Assembly: GCA_049585795.1 (NCBI GenBank) | Contig: JBAVAQ010000007.1 | Location: 62,001-126,000, forward strand | Direction of reading: 5' to 3' | Length of the DNA stretch: 64,000 nt | DNA from: JABDBE01 sp049585795 | GTDB lineage: Bacteria > Acidobacteriota > Terriglobia > Terriglobales > Acidobacteriaceae | Part shown: positions 26,440 through 34,994 of the stretch, in pieces | How the letters are laid out: each line of letters opens with the position of its first letter | How positions within the stretch are numbered: the first letter of the stretch is position 1 | Translations under genes and position numbers: made by a program | Notes under the pieces: generated by a model | Told to the model about the DNA's origin: nothing | Databases searched by the model: none | Seen by the model: only the letters and a program-made list of their open reading frames with translations

Positions 26440-28782
26440 TCATGAGATGAGCTCCTTTTCTCGTGTCGCAGGAGCTCCATATAAGCCAAAGGGCCACCAA
26501 TTCCAGTCGCCGGCAAGTTGCAACAGTGCCGGCCCCACGACCATCCGCACAACGGTAGCGTCGATGAACACCGCCACTGCGAGCGTAAAACCCAGCATTT
26601 GGACGACCAGGAAGCTCCCCACGGTGAATGCGGCGAAGACGGCAATCATAATTGCCGCTGCGCTCGTGATGAGCCCGGCCGTCCGCGCCAAGCCCTCGAT
26701 CACCGCTGATCTCTCGGATAGACCGCGCCGCCGTTCTTCGAGGACTCGGGCGACCAGGAAGACCTCATAGTCCATGCTCAATCCGAAGACGATGGCAAAG
26801 GAGAGAATCGGCACGATCGGGTAGACGCTGCCGGTCGGTCCGTCGAGCCCAAAGAGTTTGCCACCGTGGCCTTCCTGAAAAACGACAACTAACGCACCGA
26901 ATGAAGCGCCAACGGAGAGCAGATTGAGCAGAATTGCTTTGACAGCCGCACATAGAGATCGTAACCCGATGAGGAGCGCCAGCAAGCTCCCCAATATGAC
27001 GCCAAGGACCACCCTTGGCAACCGCTCTTTTACCACCGAGTCATAATCTGCTTCGAGTGCGGGAACGCCGCCGACGCGCAGCACCGCTCCGGGCACACCG
27101 GTTATCGCCGCGACATCGCAGGAACGCACCTCTCGCACCCATCGTATCTGGTTGTTGGGCGAAAGCGTGGCGGTGGGCAGCAACTCAATCAAGGTAGCTC
27201 GGCCATCGCTGCGAAGAAAGCTCTTGCGGATCGGCTCGGGCACATCGTCGACAGCATCCGCAGTGTCGGACATTCCTGTAAGGGTCGCAAGAGATAAGAC
27301 TTCTTCCGCTCTGGGATCGCTCTGGAAGTGCTTCGTCAAGCGACTAACCGCGAGCCAGCCAGGGGGCGAGAGCGGCGGAGACTGCGGCGGCAACTCCAGG
27401 ATCACTCGGAGGGACTGCACAATACCCGACCGCCCCATGCGTTGAAGCGTGTGCAGTGCTTGCACCGACTCAGCTGCGGCCGGGAGCGAGTTGTGGTCAG
27501 GAACGCCGGGAGAGATTTTCCGTCCCTGGAATGCAAGGATCAGTAGCGGAATCCCAGCGACAAGCAGGGCTGTCCAAGGCCGGCCGGTTATGATGCAGCC
27601 CCACCGCACCCATCGCTCACTCGCCGCGCATAAGCTCTCAGGCGTTTTGAATCGTCTGGCTCGAAGACGCACTCTCGCGGCATCGATGCGATGCCCTAGC
27701 AGACCAAGCACCCAAGGCAGAATGAATGTACACAGCATGACACTCAAAACGGTTACCAGCAGGCCAGCTATCCCAATGGAACGCAGTTCGCTGATGGGCA
27801 CAGTCAGCAGGGCCGAAAATCCGATTGCAACCGTTGTGGCCGAGATCATCAGCGTCCGCCCCGCGCACCCGGCAGCGATATCGGCAGCCCGGCCGGGATC
27901 ATATCCCTCGGCCAATGCTTCGCGAAACCGGCTTACCATCAGCAGGGCGTAGTCGATGCCCAAGCCAAGGCCAAGCATCGTTGCCAGATTCTGCACCAGA
28001 ATCGACAGCTGTAGATAATAAGCGAGTAGCGCAGCCGCACCTAACGCCATCGAGATTGAGAGCAGTCCAACTCCCAGCGGCAACAGCGCGGCCACGAGAC
28101 TGCCGAAAGCCAGCAACAGCAGCAAGAGAGTTACCGGCATCGCTCGTTCTTCGGCGTGCTTGACGTCATCCGCACTGACCTTGCGAAGATCGAAGTTCAG
28201 CGGCGTTTCACCGGTAATCTCTAGTTTGATATTGGGGTATTGCGACCTGAGCTGCCCTTCCATCCAGTCTGCTTTTGCCCGTAGTTTCGGGACCATCGCC
28301 TCGACAGTTTCGTCGTGCGGTTCCAATCCGACTATGATCAAGGCTCCGCCATTGTCGCCGGTGAACAGAGAATCTGGCCAATCCAGACTCGATACAGCAC
28401 CCGACACTCCTGGCACACTACGCAATGAAGTGGTTAAGAAGCCCAATGCATTGGCGCCTTCGGCTGAATCCGGGTTGGGAATACCGCTGATCACCAGAAC
28501 CAGCCGGTGGGCGTACGGAGAATGGAAACGCTGCGCCAGTTCCCGGTCAACTTTTTCGGATTCTCCGCCCTTGATGTGAACTACTGTCTCCAGGCGACGT
28601 TCGACTTTGTAGGAAAACGGCAGCAGCACAAGCGCCATGACAAACCCCGACATCGCCAACCAGAATCGGCGGCGAGCGGCGCCACGGCCAGTCTTCAGGC
28701 TTGGCCTTATCATGGAAGATCCACGTCGTTTCCTGATTCGTCTGAGAGCAACGAAACGGCTCCAGTGATCGGGTACATCCAT
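26440..28782 (-). CDS. MMPL/RND-family transporter
   Basis: A 780-residue protein with the two-fold MMPL layout: one N-terminal helix, a periplasmic domain, a block of about six helices (about 215-370) and the same again (second block about 590-765). Signature stretches are LGLGLGIDYALLMVSRFREA and, in the second half, FAIVFGLSMDYEVFLVARVLEE, each carrying the conserved Asp-Tyr pair used for proton coupling. It probably moves a lipid or hydrophobic compound across the inner membrane. The ORF opens at 28782, but an ATG at 28713 gives a more usual N-terminus; neither has a strong ribosome site. It converges with the LolA-like gene. Confidence 0.87.
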   Translation of the reverse strand: MDVPDHWSRFVALRRIRKRRGSSMIRPSLKTGRGAARRRFWLAMSGFVMALVLLPFSYKVERRLETVVHIKGGESEKVDRELAQRFHSPYAHRLVLVISGIPNPDSAEGANALGFLTTSLRSVPGVSGAVSSLDWPDSLFTGDNGGALIIVGLEPHDETVEAMVPKLRAKADWMEGQLRSQYPNIKLEITGETPLNFDLRKVSADDVKHAEERAMPVTLLLLLLAFGSLVAALLPLGVGLLSISMALGAAALLAYYLQLSILVQNLATMLGLGLGIDYALLMVSRFREALAEGYDPGRAADIAAGCAGRTLMISATTVAIGFSALLTVPISELRSIGIAGLLVTVLSVMLCTFILPWVLGLLGHRIDAARVRLRARRFKTPESLCAASERWVRWGCIITGRPWTALLVAGIPLLILAFQGRKISPGVPDHNSLPAAAESVQALHTLQRMGRSGIVQSLRVILELPPQSPPLSPPGWLAVSRLTKHFQSDPRAEEVLSLATLTGMSDTADAVDDVPEPIRKSFLRSDGRATLIELLPTATLSPNNQIRWVREVRSCDVAAITGVPGAVLRVGGVPALEADYDSVVKERLPRVVLGVILGSLLALLIGLRSLCAAVKAILLNLLSVGASFGALVVVFQEGHGGKLFGLDGPTGSVYPIVPILSFAIVFGLSMDYEVFLVARVLEERRRGLSERSAVIEGLARTAGLITSAAAIMIAVFAAFTVGSFLVVQMLGFTLAVAVFIDATVVRMVVGPALLQLAGDWNWWPFGLYGAPATREKELIS

Positions 28783-29107
28783 GGCAAAGGGTCAAACTGG
28801 ATATTCATTGGGGTTCGGCCTTGAGCTCAGTTAAGGATAAATCATTGATGTGGGGAACTGCCCGTTACCCTCGTCATTCGAGGAACATGGCTGACGAAGA
28901 CTTCGCTGTATAATCACCCGCCAATCACTCATCGAGGAACGAATTGGGAAGCAGGTTAATCTCTTGCATCCCATCTCCCGCTAATCCACTCTACAGTCGG
29001 CAAACGCCGAGCGTGCCTGTAACATTTGACAGTATCTCCGAACCAACCGCCGTGTGATAGTCCAACGGTTGCTCGAATTCACTTGCTCGCGCTCATGGAG
29101 GAAACGT
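28783..29107 (+). other. Intergenic region upstream of the YceI gene
   Basis: This gap lies between the divergent MMPL and YceI genes. A TATAAT occurs at 28909-28914 and a TTGACA at 29026-29031, but neither has a well-spaced partner, so promoters are only suggested. No gene, repeat or RNA structure is evident. Confidence 0.35.
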
Positions 29108-29716
29108 ATGTCTGAAAGACTCGGAACTAGCACCATGGGATTCGCTGTGCTCTGCTTTTTAGCGTCCCTCTTGCTCCCAACGGTAAGTCGAGCCCAGGCT
29201 CCTGTTTTCAAGATTGAGACCGAAGACAGTTCCATCAAGTTCGCCGTGAAGGCGTCTGTGGCCATAAACGGTACCTTCGACAAGTGGGACTCCACTCTAA
29301 CCTTTACGTCTACGGATGTTTCGACTGGCGTTTTGGATATCAAGATTCAAGCAGACAGTGTCAATACCGGGAGCGGCATGAAGGATGGCAAACTGAAGAG
29401 CAAAGACTTCTTCAACGCCGATCAGGATCCGTTGATCACCTTTCGGTCAACCAAGCTTGAACAGACTGGCCCCAACACCTTCGACGTACTGGGCGACTTC
29501 ACCATTCGTGGAGCGACCAAGCCTCAGACGCTTACGCTAACCCTTTCCGGCAAGGGGACAGGCTCAGGCGAGATTCGTGGGACCATGGTTTTCGACCGTA
29601 AGGACTACGGGATGAATAAAGGCATTCCCTTCGTCCACATCGGCGACAGCGTCGATGTGACTGTCGACCTCAAGGGGAAGCGGGTCAGCGGGCCTCCATT
29701 GGTGTTTAAACAATAG
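29108..29716 (+). CDS. YceI-family periplasmic lipid-binding protein
   Basis: A 202-residue exported protein with signal peptide core GFAVLCFLASLLLPTV and cleavage probably at SRA. The mature part is a YceI-type lipocalin-like barrel: EDSSIKFAVKASVAINGTF, DIKIQADSVNTG, LKSKDFFNADQDPLITFRST, DFTIRGATKPQTL and a final basic beta strand. The family binds isoprenoid-like lipids in the periplasm. The ATG at 29108 is set by GGAGGA six bases upstream; a longer frame starting at 29054 lacks this. The next gene is a MenG/UbiE-type methyltransferase of quinone synthesis, which would fit an isoprenoid link, but a gap of 213 bases separates them. Confidence 0.88.
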   Translation: MSERLGTSTMGFAVLCFLASLLLPTVSRAQAPVFKIETEDSSIKFAVKASVAINGTFDKWDSTLTFTSTDVSTGVLDIKIQADSVNTGSGMKDGKLKSKDFFNADQDPLITFRSTKLEQTGPNTFDVLGDFTIRGATKPQTLTLTLSGKGTGSGEIRGTMVFDRKDYGMNKGIPFVHIGDSVDVTVDLKGKRVSGPPLVFKQ

Positions 29717-29929
29717 TCAGCTTGCAAATACCCCGGCTTCCGTTCTTTCACTCCGCTGAACCTCTACCCAGCAGCGGGCGGTCGACCCTTGTGCGGGATG
29801 GTAAGCTGGGACTGGCCTGCGTTGCTTCGCATCCCAAACTGATTATGCTCGATAGGCCCAGCACTGGCGTCGACTCATCGTTGGTCTGCATCAGGGCGAT
29901 TGCGGATCTTTGAAAACAATGGAGCCAGT

Positions 29930-30697
29930 ATGACCGATCGGTTTGTTTTGAAAATCGGCGATCATCTCGAGCACGCCGAGAAAAAAAAGTACTATAACGA
30001 AAGACTTTTTTCCGAGGTCGCCCCGCGATACGATTTCATCACCAGAGCGCTTTCTTTCGGGCGCGACGCAGCCTGGAAGCGCGCACTGATTTCGTTGCTT
30101 CCGTCTCAAGAATCGCCCGTTTGTGTTGATCTCGCCTGCGGCACCGGCGACATCTCATTTCTCCTTGCAGAGAAATACAAGCGTGGCCGCATTGCAGGCC
30201 TGGACATCACCGAGCAAATGCTGGATATCGCCCGCCGCCGCAATAATCATCCAAATGTCAGTTTCCTCAACCAGGATATGGGATCGCTTGAAATCGTTTC
30301 CCAATCCGTGGACATCGTCACTGGTGGATACGCGTTGCGGAATGCACCGAATCTCGAAACAGTGATCGACGAAATCGTCCGCATTCTGAAACCGCGTGGC
30401 GTGGCGGCCTTTCTCGATTTCTCCAAACCGGCCGCCAAAATTCCGCAGAAATTGGAATACTGGTGCCTGAAAATATGGACAGGATTGTGGGGTGTGCTTT
30501 TGCACCGCAATCATGAAGTCTACAGCTACATCGCTGAAAGCCTTCAGCGCTATCCCGACCGCCATCGCTTGCGGAATATGCTCCAGCAAAAGGGATTTTC
30601 CGTGATCGATTCCCGGCTCTTTTTTGGTGGGATTACTGAACTGCTAGTCGTCCAAAAACTGCCTCGTGCCGAAACGCCATCACCTATGCCACTCTGA
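29930..30697 (+). CDS. menG: MenG/UbiE-type quinone C-methyltransferase
   Basis: A 255-residue class I SAM methyltransferase of the UbiE/MenG family, which methylates demethylmenaquinone (and/or a ubiquinone precursor). Motifs: FSEVAPRYDFITRALSFGRD near the N-terminus, SAM motif I VDLACGTGDISFLLA, LDITEQMLDIARRR, GGYALRNAPN and LDFSKP. Acidobacteria are typically menaquinone users, so menG is favoured, but sequence alone does not settle it. The ATG at 29930 has GGAG five bases upstream. No other men gene is in the window. Confidence 0.85.
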   Translation: MTDRFVLKIGDHLEHAEKKKYYNERLFSEVAPRYDFITRALSFGRDAAWKRALISLLPSQESPVCVDLACGTGDISFLLAEKYKRGRIAGLDITEQMLDIARRRNNHPNVSFLNQDMGSLEIVSQSVDIVTGGYALRNAPNLETVIDEIVRILKPRGVAAFLDFSKPAAKIPQKLEYWCLKIWTGLWGVLLHRNHEVYSYIAESLQRYPDRHRLRNMLQQKGFSVIDSRLFFGGITELLVVQKLPRAETPSPMPL

Positions 30698-31189
30698 ATC
30701 GTATGGGAGCCTCTGTACCCTTCGAACGTGGCACGCTTGGGCCGCGTTCGAAAAACCCCCTCTGCGGGTTTGTCGAATTGCATGAAACCATGAAAATCTA
30801 GGCTGGTTGGAGCGCAGTGGCATTTGTGAGCGCATGATTTATAACCGGTAGATCGCGAATGCGAACACCGGTAGCCGCGAAGCGGGAGCATGATCTGTCG
30901 GCGTTTTCGCCCGCAGGGTTCACGACTGGTGTCTCCTCGCTCTTATGTCACACCGAAGGGTGATCGACGTCATTGCCCGGCGTGAGCGAGCGCCCTAGCT
31001 TAAGCTCAGGTAGGAATTTCGCCTTCGTAAGCCCTTATTCGTGGGCAGTCGACATTCGAGCCGACCCAGAGAATTCGGAAACCTACAGGCTCCTCCCCCG
31101 ATCGAGTCCTGTGCCTCGCCGAACGACGTTCCTGCCGTGGCGAGGCCAACCCAGGCCGGGAAAACTTCACAGTCGAAGGAGAAGTACTC
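30698..31189 (+). other. Long intergenic leader with inverted repeats
   Basis: No credible gene. Three palindromes are visible. TTCGAACG (30721-30728) pairs with CGTTCGAA (30745-30752). AAACCC (30753-30758) pairs with GGGTTT (30766-30771); read on the minus strand this hairpin ends in TTTTT. GCCTCGCC (31113-31120) pairs with GGCGAGGC (31139-31146) and lies in the probable 5' leader of the GloVer gene. The first two may end transcription from menG. Confidence 0.45.
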
Positions 31190-32374
31190 ATGACGAAACT
31201 TAAACATTTCGGAATAGCTTTGCGAGCGGTCAGTGCAGCGCTGGCGTTAGCGGTCGTGCTGGTGCCTGCGGTGGTTGTCGTTGTCCTCGCAGCCCCATCG
31301 GCGCAAGCTCAGACCTACAGCGTGCTCTACTCGTTTAAGGGCTACCACGGGAAGAACCCTTACGCAGGTTTGATCCAAGACAAGAAGGGGAACCTCTATG
31401 GCACGACCTCCGTTGGCGGCGCTTACAACCTCGGAACAGTATTCGAGTTGAAGACAACCGGCAAGGAGAAAGTCTTGTACAGCTTCACCAGCAGGGCGAC
31501 CGGCACAAATCCCTGGGCAGGTTTGGTGCGGGATTCTGCCGGCAACCTCTATGGCACCACCAAGCATGGCGGCACCTACAACTACGGGGTGGTGTTCAAG
31601 CTGGATACGACCGGTGCGGAGACCGTGCTGCACAGCTTCACCGGGAAGGACGGCGCGGAGCCCCAAGGGGGTTTGGTGCGGGATTCTGCCGGGAACCTCT
31701 ATGGCACGACTCTGTTTGGCGGCGGGGGCGGCGGAGTGGTGTTCAAGCTGGATACGACCGGTGCGGAGACCGTGCTCTACAGCTTCCTCGGCGGGGCGGA
31801 CGGCGGAAATCCCCCAGCGGGTTTGGTGCGGGATTCTGCCGGCAACCTCTATGGCACGACCACTTGGGGCGGCACTTACTGGGTTGGAGTAGTGTTCAAG
31901 GTGGATACGACCGGTGCGGAAACCGTGCTGCACAGCTTCACCGGCGGGGCGGACGGCGGAGAACCCTATGCGGGTTTGGTGCGGGATTCTGCCGGCAACC
32001 TCTATGGCACGACCTACTACGGCGGCGCTTCCGGCGCCTATGGGGCGGTGTTCAAGCTGGATACGACCGGTGCGGAAACGGTGTTGTACAGCTTCACCGG
32101 AGGGGCGGACGGCGGACAGCCCTTGGCGGGGTTAGTGCGGGATTCTGCCGGCAACCTCTATGGCACGACCCGTGAGGGCGGCGCTTACAGCAATGGGGTA
32201 GTATTCAAGCTGGATACGACCGGGGTGGAGACCGTGCTGTACAGCTTCGAAGGAGGGGCGGGCGGATTTCCTGAGGCGGGTTTGCTGCGGGATTCTGCCG
32301 GCAACCTCTACGGCACAACCCAAGCGGGCGGCGCTTACAACCACGGGTTGGTGTTCAAGATCACCCCACAATAA
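31190..32374 (+). CDS. Exported GloVer-type tandem-repeat protein
   Basis: A 394-residue protein with a signal peptide (hydrophobic VLVPAVVVVVLAAPSAQA) followed by seven tandem units of about 50 residues. Each unit carries a GNLYGTT...GG core, then VFKLDTTGAETVLYSF and ends near AGLVRDSA. The composition is that of a beta-propeller, extracellular or surface-exposed; this matches the GloVer choice-of-anchor repeat family seen in Acidobacteriota. No sorting signal is visible at the C-terminus (LVFKITPQ). The ATG has GGAG upstream. Units are nearly identical at DNA level. Function unknown. Confidence 0.85.
   Translation: MTKLKHFGIALRAVSAALALAVVLVPAVVVVVLAAPSAQAQTYSVLYSFKGYHGKNPYAGLIQDKKGNLYGTTSVGGAYNLGTVFELKTTGKEKVLYSFTSRATGTNPWAGLVRDSAGNLYGTTKHGGTYNYGVVFKLDTTGAETVLHSFTGKDGAEPQGGLVRDSAGNLYGTTLFGGGGGGVVFKLDTTGAETVLYSFLGGADGGNPPAGLVRDSAGNLYGTTTWGGTYWVGVVFKVDTTGAETVLHSFTGGADGGEPYAGLVRDSAGNLYGTTYYGGASGAYGAVFKLDTTGAETVLYSFTGGADGGQPLAGLVRDSAGNLYGTTREGGAYSNGVVFKLDTTGVETVLYSFEGGAGGFPEAGLLRDSAGNLYGTTQAGGAYNHGLVFKITPQ
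31521..32320 (+). repeat. Near-identical tandem DNA repeats within the GloVer gene
   Basis: A block reading GTTTGGTGCGGGATTCTGCC recurs at about 31521, 31671, 31821, 31974, 32131 (GTTAGTG variant) and 32280 (GTTTGCTG variant), so the period is 150 to 157 bases, in frame. Synonymous positions are also conserved, pointing to recent duplication or gene conversion between units. Confidence 0.85.
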
Positions 32375-32423
32375 CGGAGCAAGGGACCGGCGCAGCGCTG
32401 GATCTCCGGCGCTGCGTCGTTAT
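32371..32423 (+). terminator. Hairpin after the GloVer gene
   Basis: CGCAGCGC (32391-32398) pairs perfectly with GCGCTGCG (32409-32416); an outer pair ATAACG/CGTTAT (32371-32376, 32418-32423) flanks it. It starts at the stop codon and is a plausible terminator, though no T tract follows. Confidence 0.45.
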
Positions 32424-32624
32424 CTTCTGAAGCGCGCCGGTCGTACCCTGAGACCGACGACCACCCGGACTTGTAACCCGAGCACGTGAGCACCAGACAG
32501 CCGAGGACACTTCGGGAAACTCGGGTCCCTGCCAGAAAAAGTCAAAGGGCCGGGCCGATGGTTGCCCACTCAGCCGAGGCCCGTGCTATCGGCAGATTAA
32601 AGTGGATCACTCCGTTGCCCGCAC

Positions 32625-33644
32625 CTACATCTCGGTCTCGCTCTTGGCGCTGCGGGTCATCAGATCGTGGATGGCGTCGCGGGGCGATTTGCTGTGGTGC
32701 AGGATGGCATCCATCTGCGTGGTGATTGGCATTTCGATTCCGCGCGAGCGCGCTAGCTCCACGGCGGCGCGAGTGGTGAAGACTCCTTCGGCCACTGCGC
32801 CGCGCATGGCGGCGATGATTTCGGGGAGCTTGCGTCCGCGCCCCAGTTCGACTCCTACGCTGCGGTTGCGTGAAAGGCCGCCGGTGCAGGTGAGCACGAG
32901 ATCGCCCAGACCCGCGAGCCCGGCCATCGTATCCTGGCGGCCACCGCAGGCGACCACCAAGCGCGTGATCTCAGCCAGGCCGCGGGTGATGAGGGCCGCG
33001 ATCGAATTGTGCCCGAGCCCCAAGCCATCGCAAACCCCGGCGGCGATGGCGATGATGTTCTTGAGAGCGCCTCCGAGTTCAACGCCGGCGACGTCCGTAT
33101 TGGTGTAAACCCGAAAACGCGGATCGCCAAACTCTCGTTGAACCGTTTCCGCCAGCGTGGGATCACGGGAGGCGATGGTGATCGCGGTAGGATCGCCTCG
33201 GGCGACTTCTTTGGCGAAGGTTGGCCCGCTCAACGCGCCGATGCGGGGCGGGAAGCCTTCGTTAGCGCCGACTACAAGCGCGATCACCTCTGTCATGCGG
33301 AGCAGCGTGCCCTCTTCGAGGCCCTTGGTGGCGCTCACGAATAGCATGCCGGGGTTCAGAAATGGACGAATTTTCTGGAACAGGGCTCGGCAGTGTGGCG
33401 AAGGCATGACGCTCACCACGATCTCGGCACCGCGAAGTGCATCTTCAAAACTGCCGGTGACAGAAACGCTGTCAGGAATGGTTTGCTCAGGAAGAAAAAG
33501 TTCGTTGACCCGGCGCGACGCAATGGAATCGCGCACTTCCTTTTCGTGGGCCCACAGGCGCACACGGTGCGTGCCCTTTCGTCCCAAAACGATCGAAAGT
33601 CCCGTGCCCCACGCGCCAGCCCCGACCACAGCGATCTCACTCAT
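32625..33644 (-). CDS. gpsA: Glycerol-3-phosphate dehydrogenase [NAD(P)+]
   Basis: A 339-residue enzyme that reduces dihydroxyacetone phosphate to sn-glycerol-3-phosphate for phospholipid synthesis. Visible: N-terminal Rossmann motif VVGAGAWGTGLS, LFVSATKGLEEGT, LSGPTFAKEVA, catalytic Lys in GGALKNIIAIAAG, and LGDLVLTCTGGLSRNRSVG. The reading frame is open far upstream, but the real start is the ATG at 33644, with GGAGG at proper spacing inside the end of plsY. The two genes overlap by ATGA, so production of glycerol-3-phosphate is coupled to the acyltransferase that uses it. Confidence 0.96.
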   Translation of the reverse strand: MSEIAVVGAGAWGTGLSIVLGRKGTHRVRLWAHEKEVRDSIASRRVNELFLPEQTIPDSVSVTGSFEDALRGAEIVVSVMPSPHCRALFQKIRPFLNPGMLFVSATKGLEEGTLLRMTEVIALVVGANEGFPPRIGALSGPTFAKEVARGDPTAITIASRDPTLAETVQREFGDPRFRVYTNTDVAGVELGGALKNIIAIAAGVCDGLGLGHNSIAALITRGLAEITRLVVACGGRQDTMAGLAGLGDLVLTCTGGLSRNRSVGVELGRGRKLPEIIAAMRGAVAEGVFTTRAAVELARSRGIEMPITTQMDAILHHSKSPRDAIHDLMTRSAKSETEM

Positions 33645-34243
33645 GTGCGCCTCCATTGAAAGCGGGATTCGGTGTGAGCGAGCAAGCGCTGGATATTCTC
33701 GTGGTGTTTGGCAATGATGAGAACGCAAGCGGCCACAATGAAGGGGAGCACCCGCGAAGCACGGTCGGGCTCGAGAATCCAGGCCAGGAGCGGGTACAGC
33801 GCCACCGAAAGGATGGAGGCGAGAGAAACATAACGGAAGGCCAGAAAGATCACGACGAAGACAACAAGCATCACCACGATGGTCTTCGGCGTGAGAACTA
33901 CAAAAGAACCCAATCCCGTAGCTACACCTTTGCCACCGCGAAAACGAAGCCATACCGGGAACATGTGACCCAAGACTGCGAAAAGCGCCGCCGCGCCCAA
34001 AAGCGTCTTGTTGCCTGGGAAAGTCATGCGCGTAATGACAACCGCGGTGAGTCCTTTCAGGGCATCGAGAACCAGAGTAAGCGCGCCCAGTCCTTTGGAA
34101 GTGCGAGAGACGTTGGTTGCGCCAATGTTGCCGCTGCCGGTTTGGCGAATGTCCTGCCCGCGAAATGCGCGCACCAGAATGTACCCGAAGGGGATGGATC
34201 CCAGAAGGTAGCTGCACGCGGCGGTGAGGATGAAATCGGTCAT
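33641..34243 (-). CDS. plsY: Glycerol-3-phosphate acyltransferase PlsY
   Basis: A 200-residue inner-membrane protein with about five helices that transfers the acyl group of acyl-phosphate to glycerol-3-phosphate, the first step of phospholipid assembly. The three PlsY motifs are present: SYLLGSIPFGYIL, GSGNIGATNVSR and FRGGKGVATGLG. Length is normal. It overlaps gpsA by four bases; the plsX partner is not in the window. Confidence 0.95.
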   Translation of the reverse strand: MTDFILTAACSYLLGSIPFGYILVRAFRGQDIRQTGSGNIGATNVSRTSKGLGALTLVLDALKGLTAVVITRMTFPGNKTLLGAAALFAVLGHMFPVWLRFRGGKGVATGLGSFVVLTPKTIVVMLVVFVVIFLAFRYVSLASILSVALYPLLAWILEPDRASRVLPFIVAACVLIIAKHHENIQRLLAHTESRFQWRRT

Positions 34244-34296
34244 GGTTCGTCTTCGTTAACCACCGCGAGGGCAAGATGCCCCAGCGGCAACCGGCT

Positions 34297-34323
34297 GAGC
34301 CTGCCCTGAGCAAAGCCGAAGGG
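34297..34323. repeat. Dispersed repeat, family B
   Basis: The 27-base stretch from GAGCCTGCCC to CCGAAGGG differs at one base from a copy at 47012-47039 inside lpxB. Here it is intergenic between plsY and thpR. Related CTGAGC-AAGC-GAAGGG repeats are familiar to me from many environmental genomes, but their origin is unclear. Confidence 0.7.
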
Positions 34324-34332
34324 ATGCCGGCG

Positions 34333-34920
34333 CTACGCTAGCGCAAAGCTTGCAATCTTCGTGTAACGTGAACCTCCCGGTGAAAGCTGGCTCTGGTACA
34401 GAAAAAACTCGTGGGCCGCCATCGTACCAAAATCGGGAGTGGGCAGAGCCGCCAATTTCTCTTGTAGGCGCTGAAAGTTCTTGTTTGAAGCATCTTCGTT
34501 GTGCCGCCGTGGTGCACCCAAGCGTCCTCCGCCGCGCGCGAGAGTGAGGTGCGGAGTGAAGGGATGGTCTTCTTTTTGAACCCCGAGAGCAAAAGTGGCC
34601 TCATCGACAGCTTTGGCAAGGGAGGGAAGTTCGGGCCCGGATTTGATTCCGAGCCAGAAAACTCGCGCAGCTTTTGCCGTGGGGAAGAAGCCGTAGCCGC
34701 GGAATGAAATCTCGATGGACCCGGCCCGGATGGTGGAGAGAACGCGTTTGATTTCTTCCACAGTCTCAAGCGGTTTCTCGCCAACGAATTTCAAAGTGAC
34801 ATGCATCGATTCCGGACGGACCCAGCGGGCGTCGGGCGCGAAGCCGCTCACGCCGTCGATGAAGCGCTGAATCCGCTGGCGGATGGCGTCGTCGATGTCG
34901 AGGGCAACGAAGATGCGCAT
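34333..34920 (-). CDS. thpR: RNA 2',3'-cyclic phosphodiesterase (LigT/ThpR family)
   Basis: A 195-residue 2H phosphoesterase. Its two HxT signature motifs are visible as MHVTLKFVG (about residue 40) and HPFTPHLTLARG (about 126), and it opens with the typical MRIFVALDID. The family opens RNA 2',3'-cyclic phosphate ends. The ATG at 34920 is preferred over an upstream frame because the fold begins exactly there, although the ribosome site is weak. It lies between cinA and plsY on the same strand. Confidence 0.9.
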   Translation of the reverse strand: MRIFVALDIDDAIRQRIQRFIDGVSGFAPDARWVRPESMHVTLKFVGEKPLETVEEIKRVLSTIRAGSIEISFRGYGFFPTAKAARVFWLGIKSGPELPSLAKAVDEATFALGVQKEDHPFTPHLTLARGGGRLGAPRRHNEDASNKNFQRLQEKLAALPTPDFGTMAAHEFFLYQSQLSPGGSRYTKIASFALA

Positions 34921-34994
34921 AACGGTCGTCAGCCGTCGGTCGTTGGTCATTGGTGTAAACTTGTCCGCCTCACGACCAACGACTAACGACCGCT

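Noticed and set aside
30960..31189. Cyclic di-GMP riboswitch before the GloVer gene
   Set aside because: The conserved GEMM core (such as the CGCAAAGCC-type segment and receptor loop) is not present.
31190..32374. Direct repeats as a possible CRISPR array
   Set aside because: Repeats are 150 bases apart, lie in one open frame and encode a regular protein unit.
32625..34313. A 562-residue fused reading frame
   Set aside because: The upstream part is plsY read in the wrong frame; the gpsA start at 33644 has a ribosome site and matches the fold.
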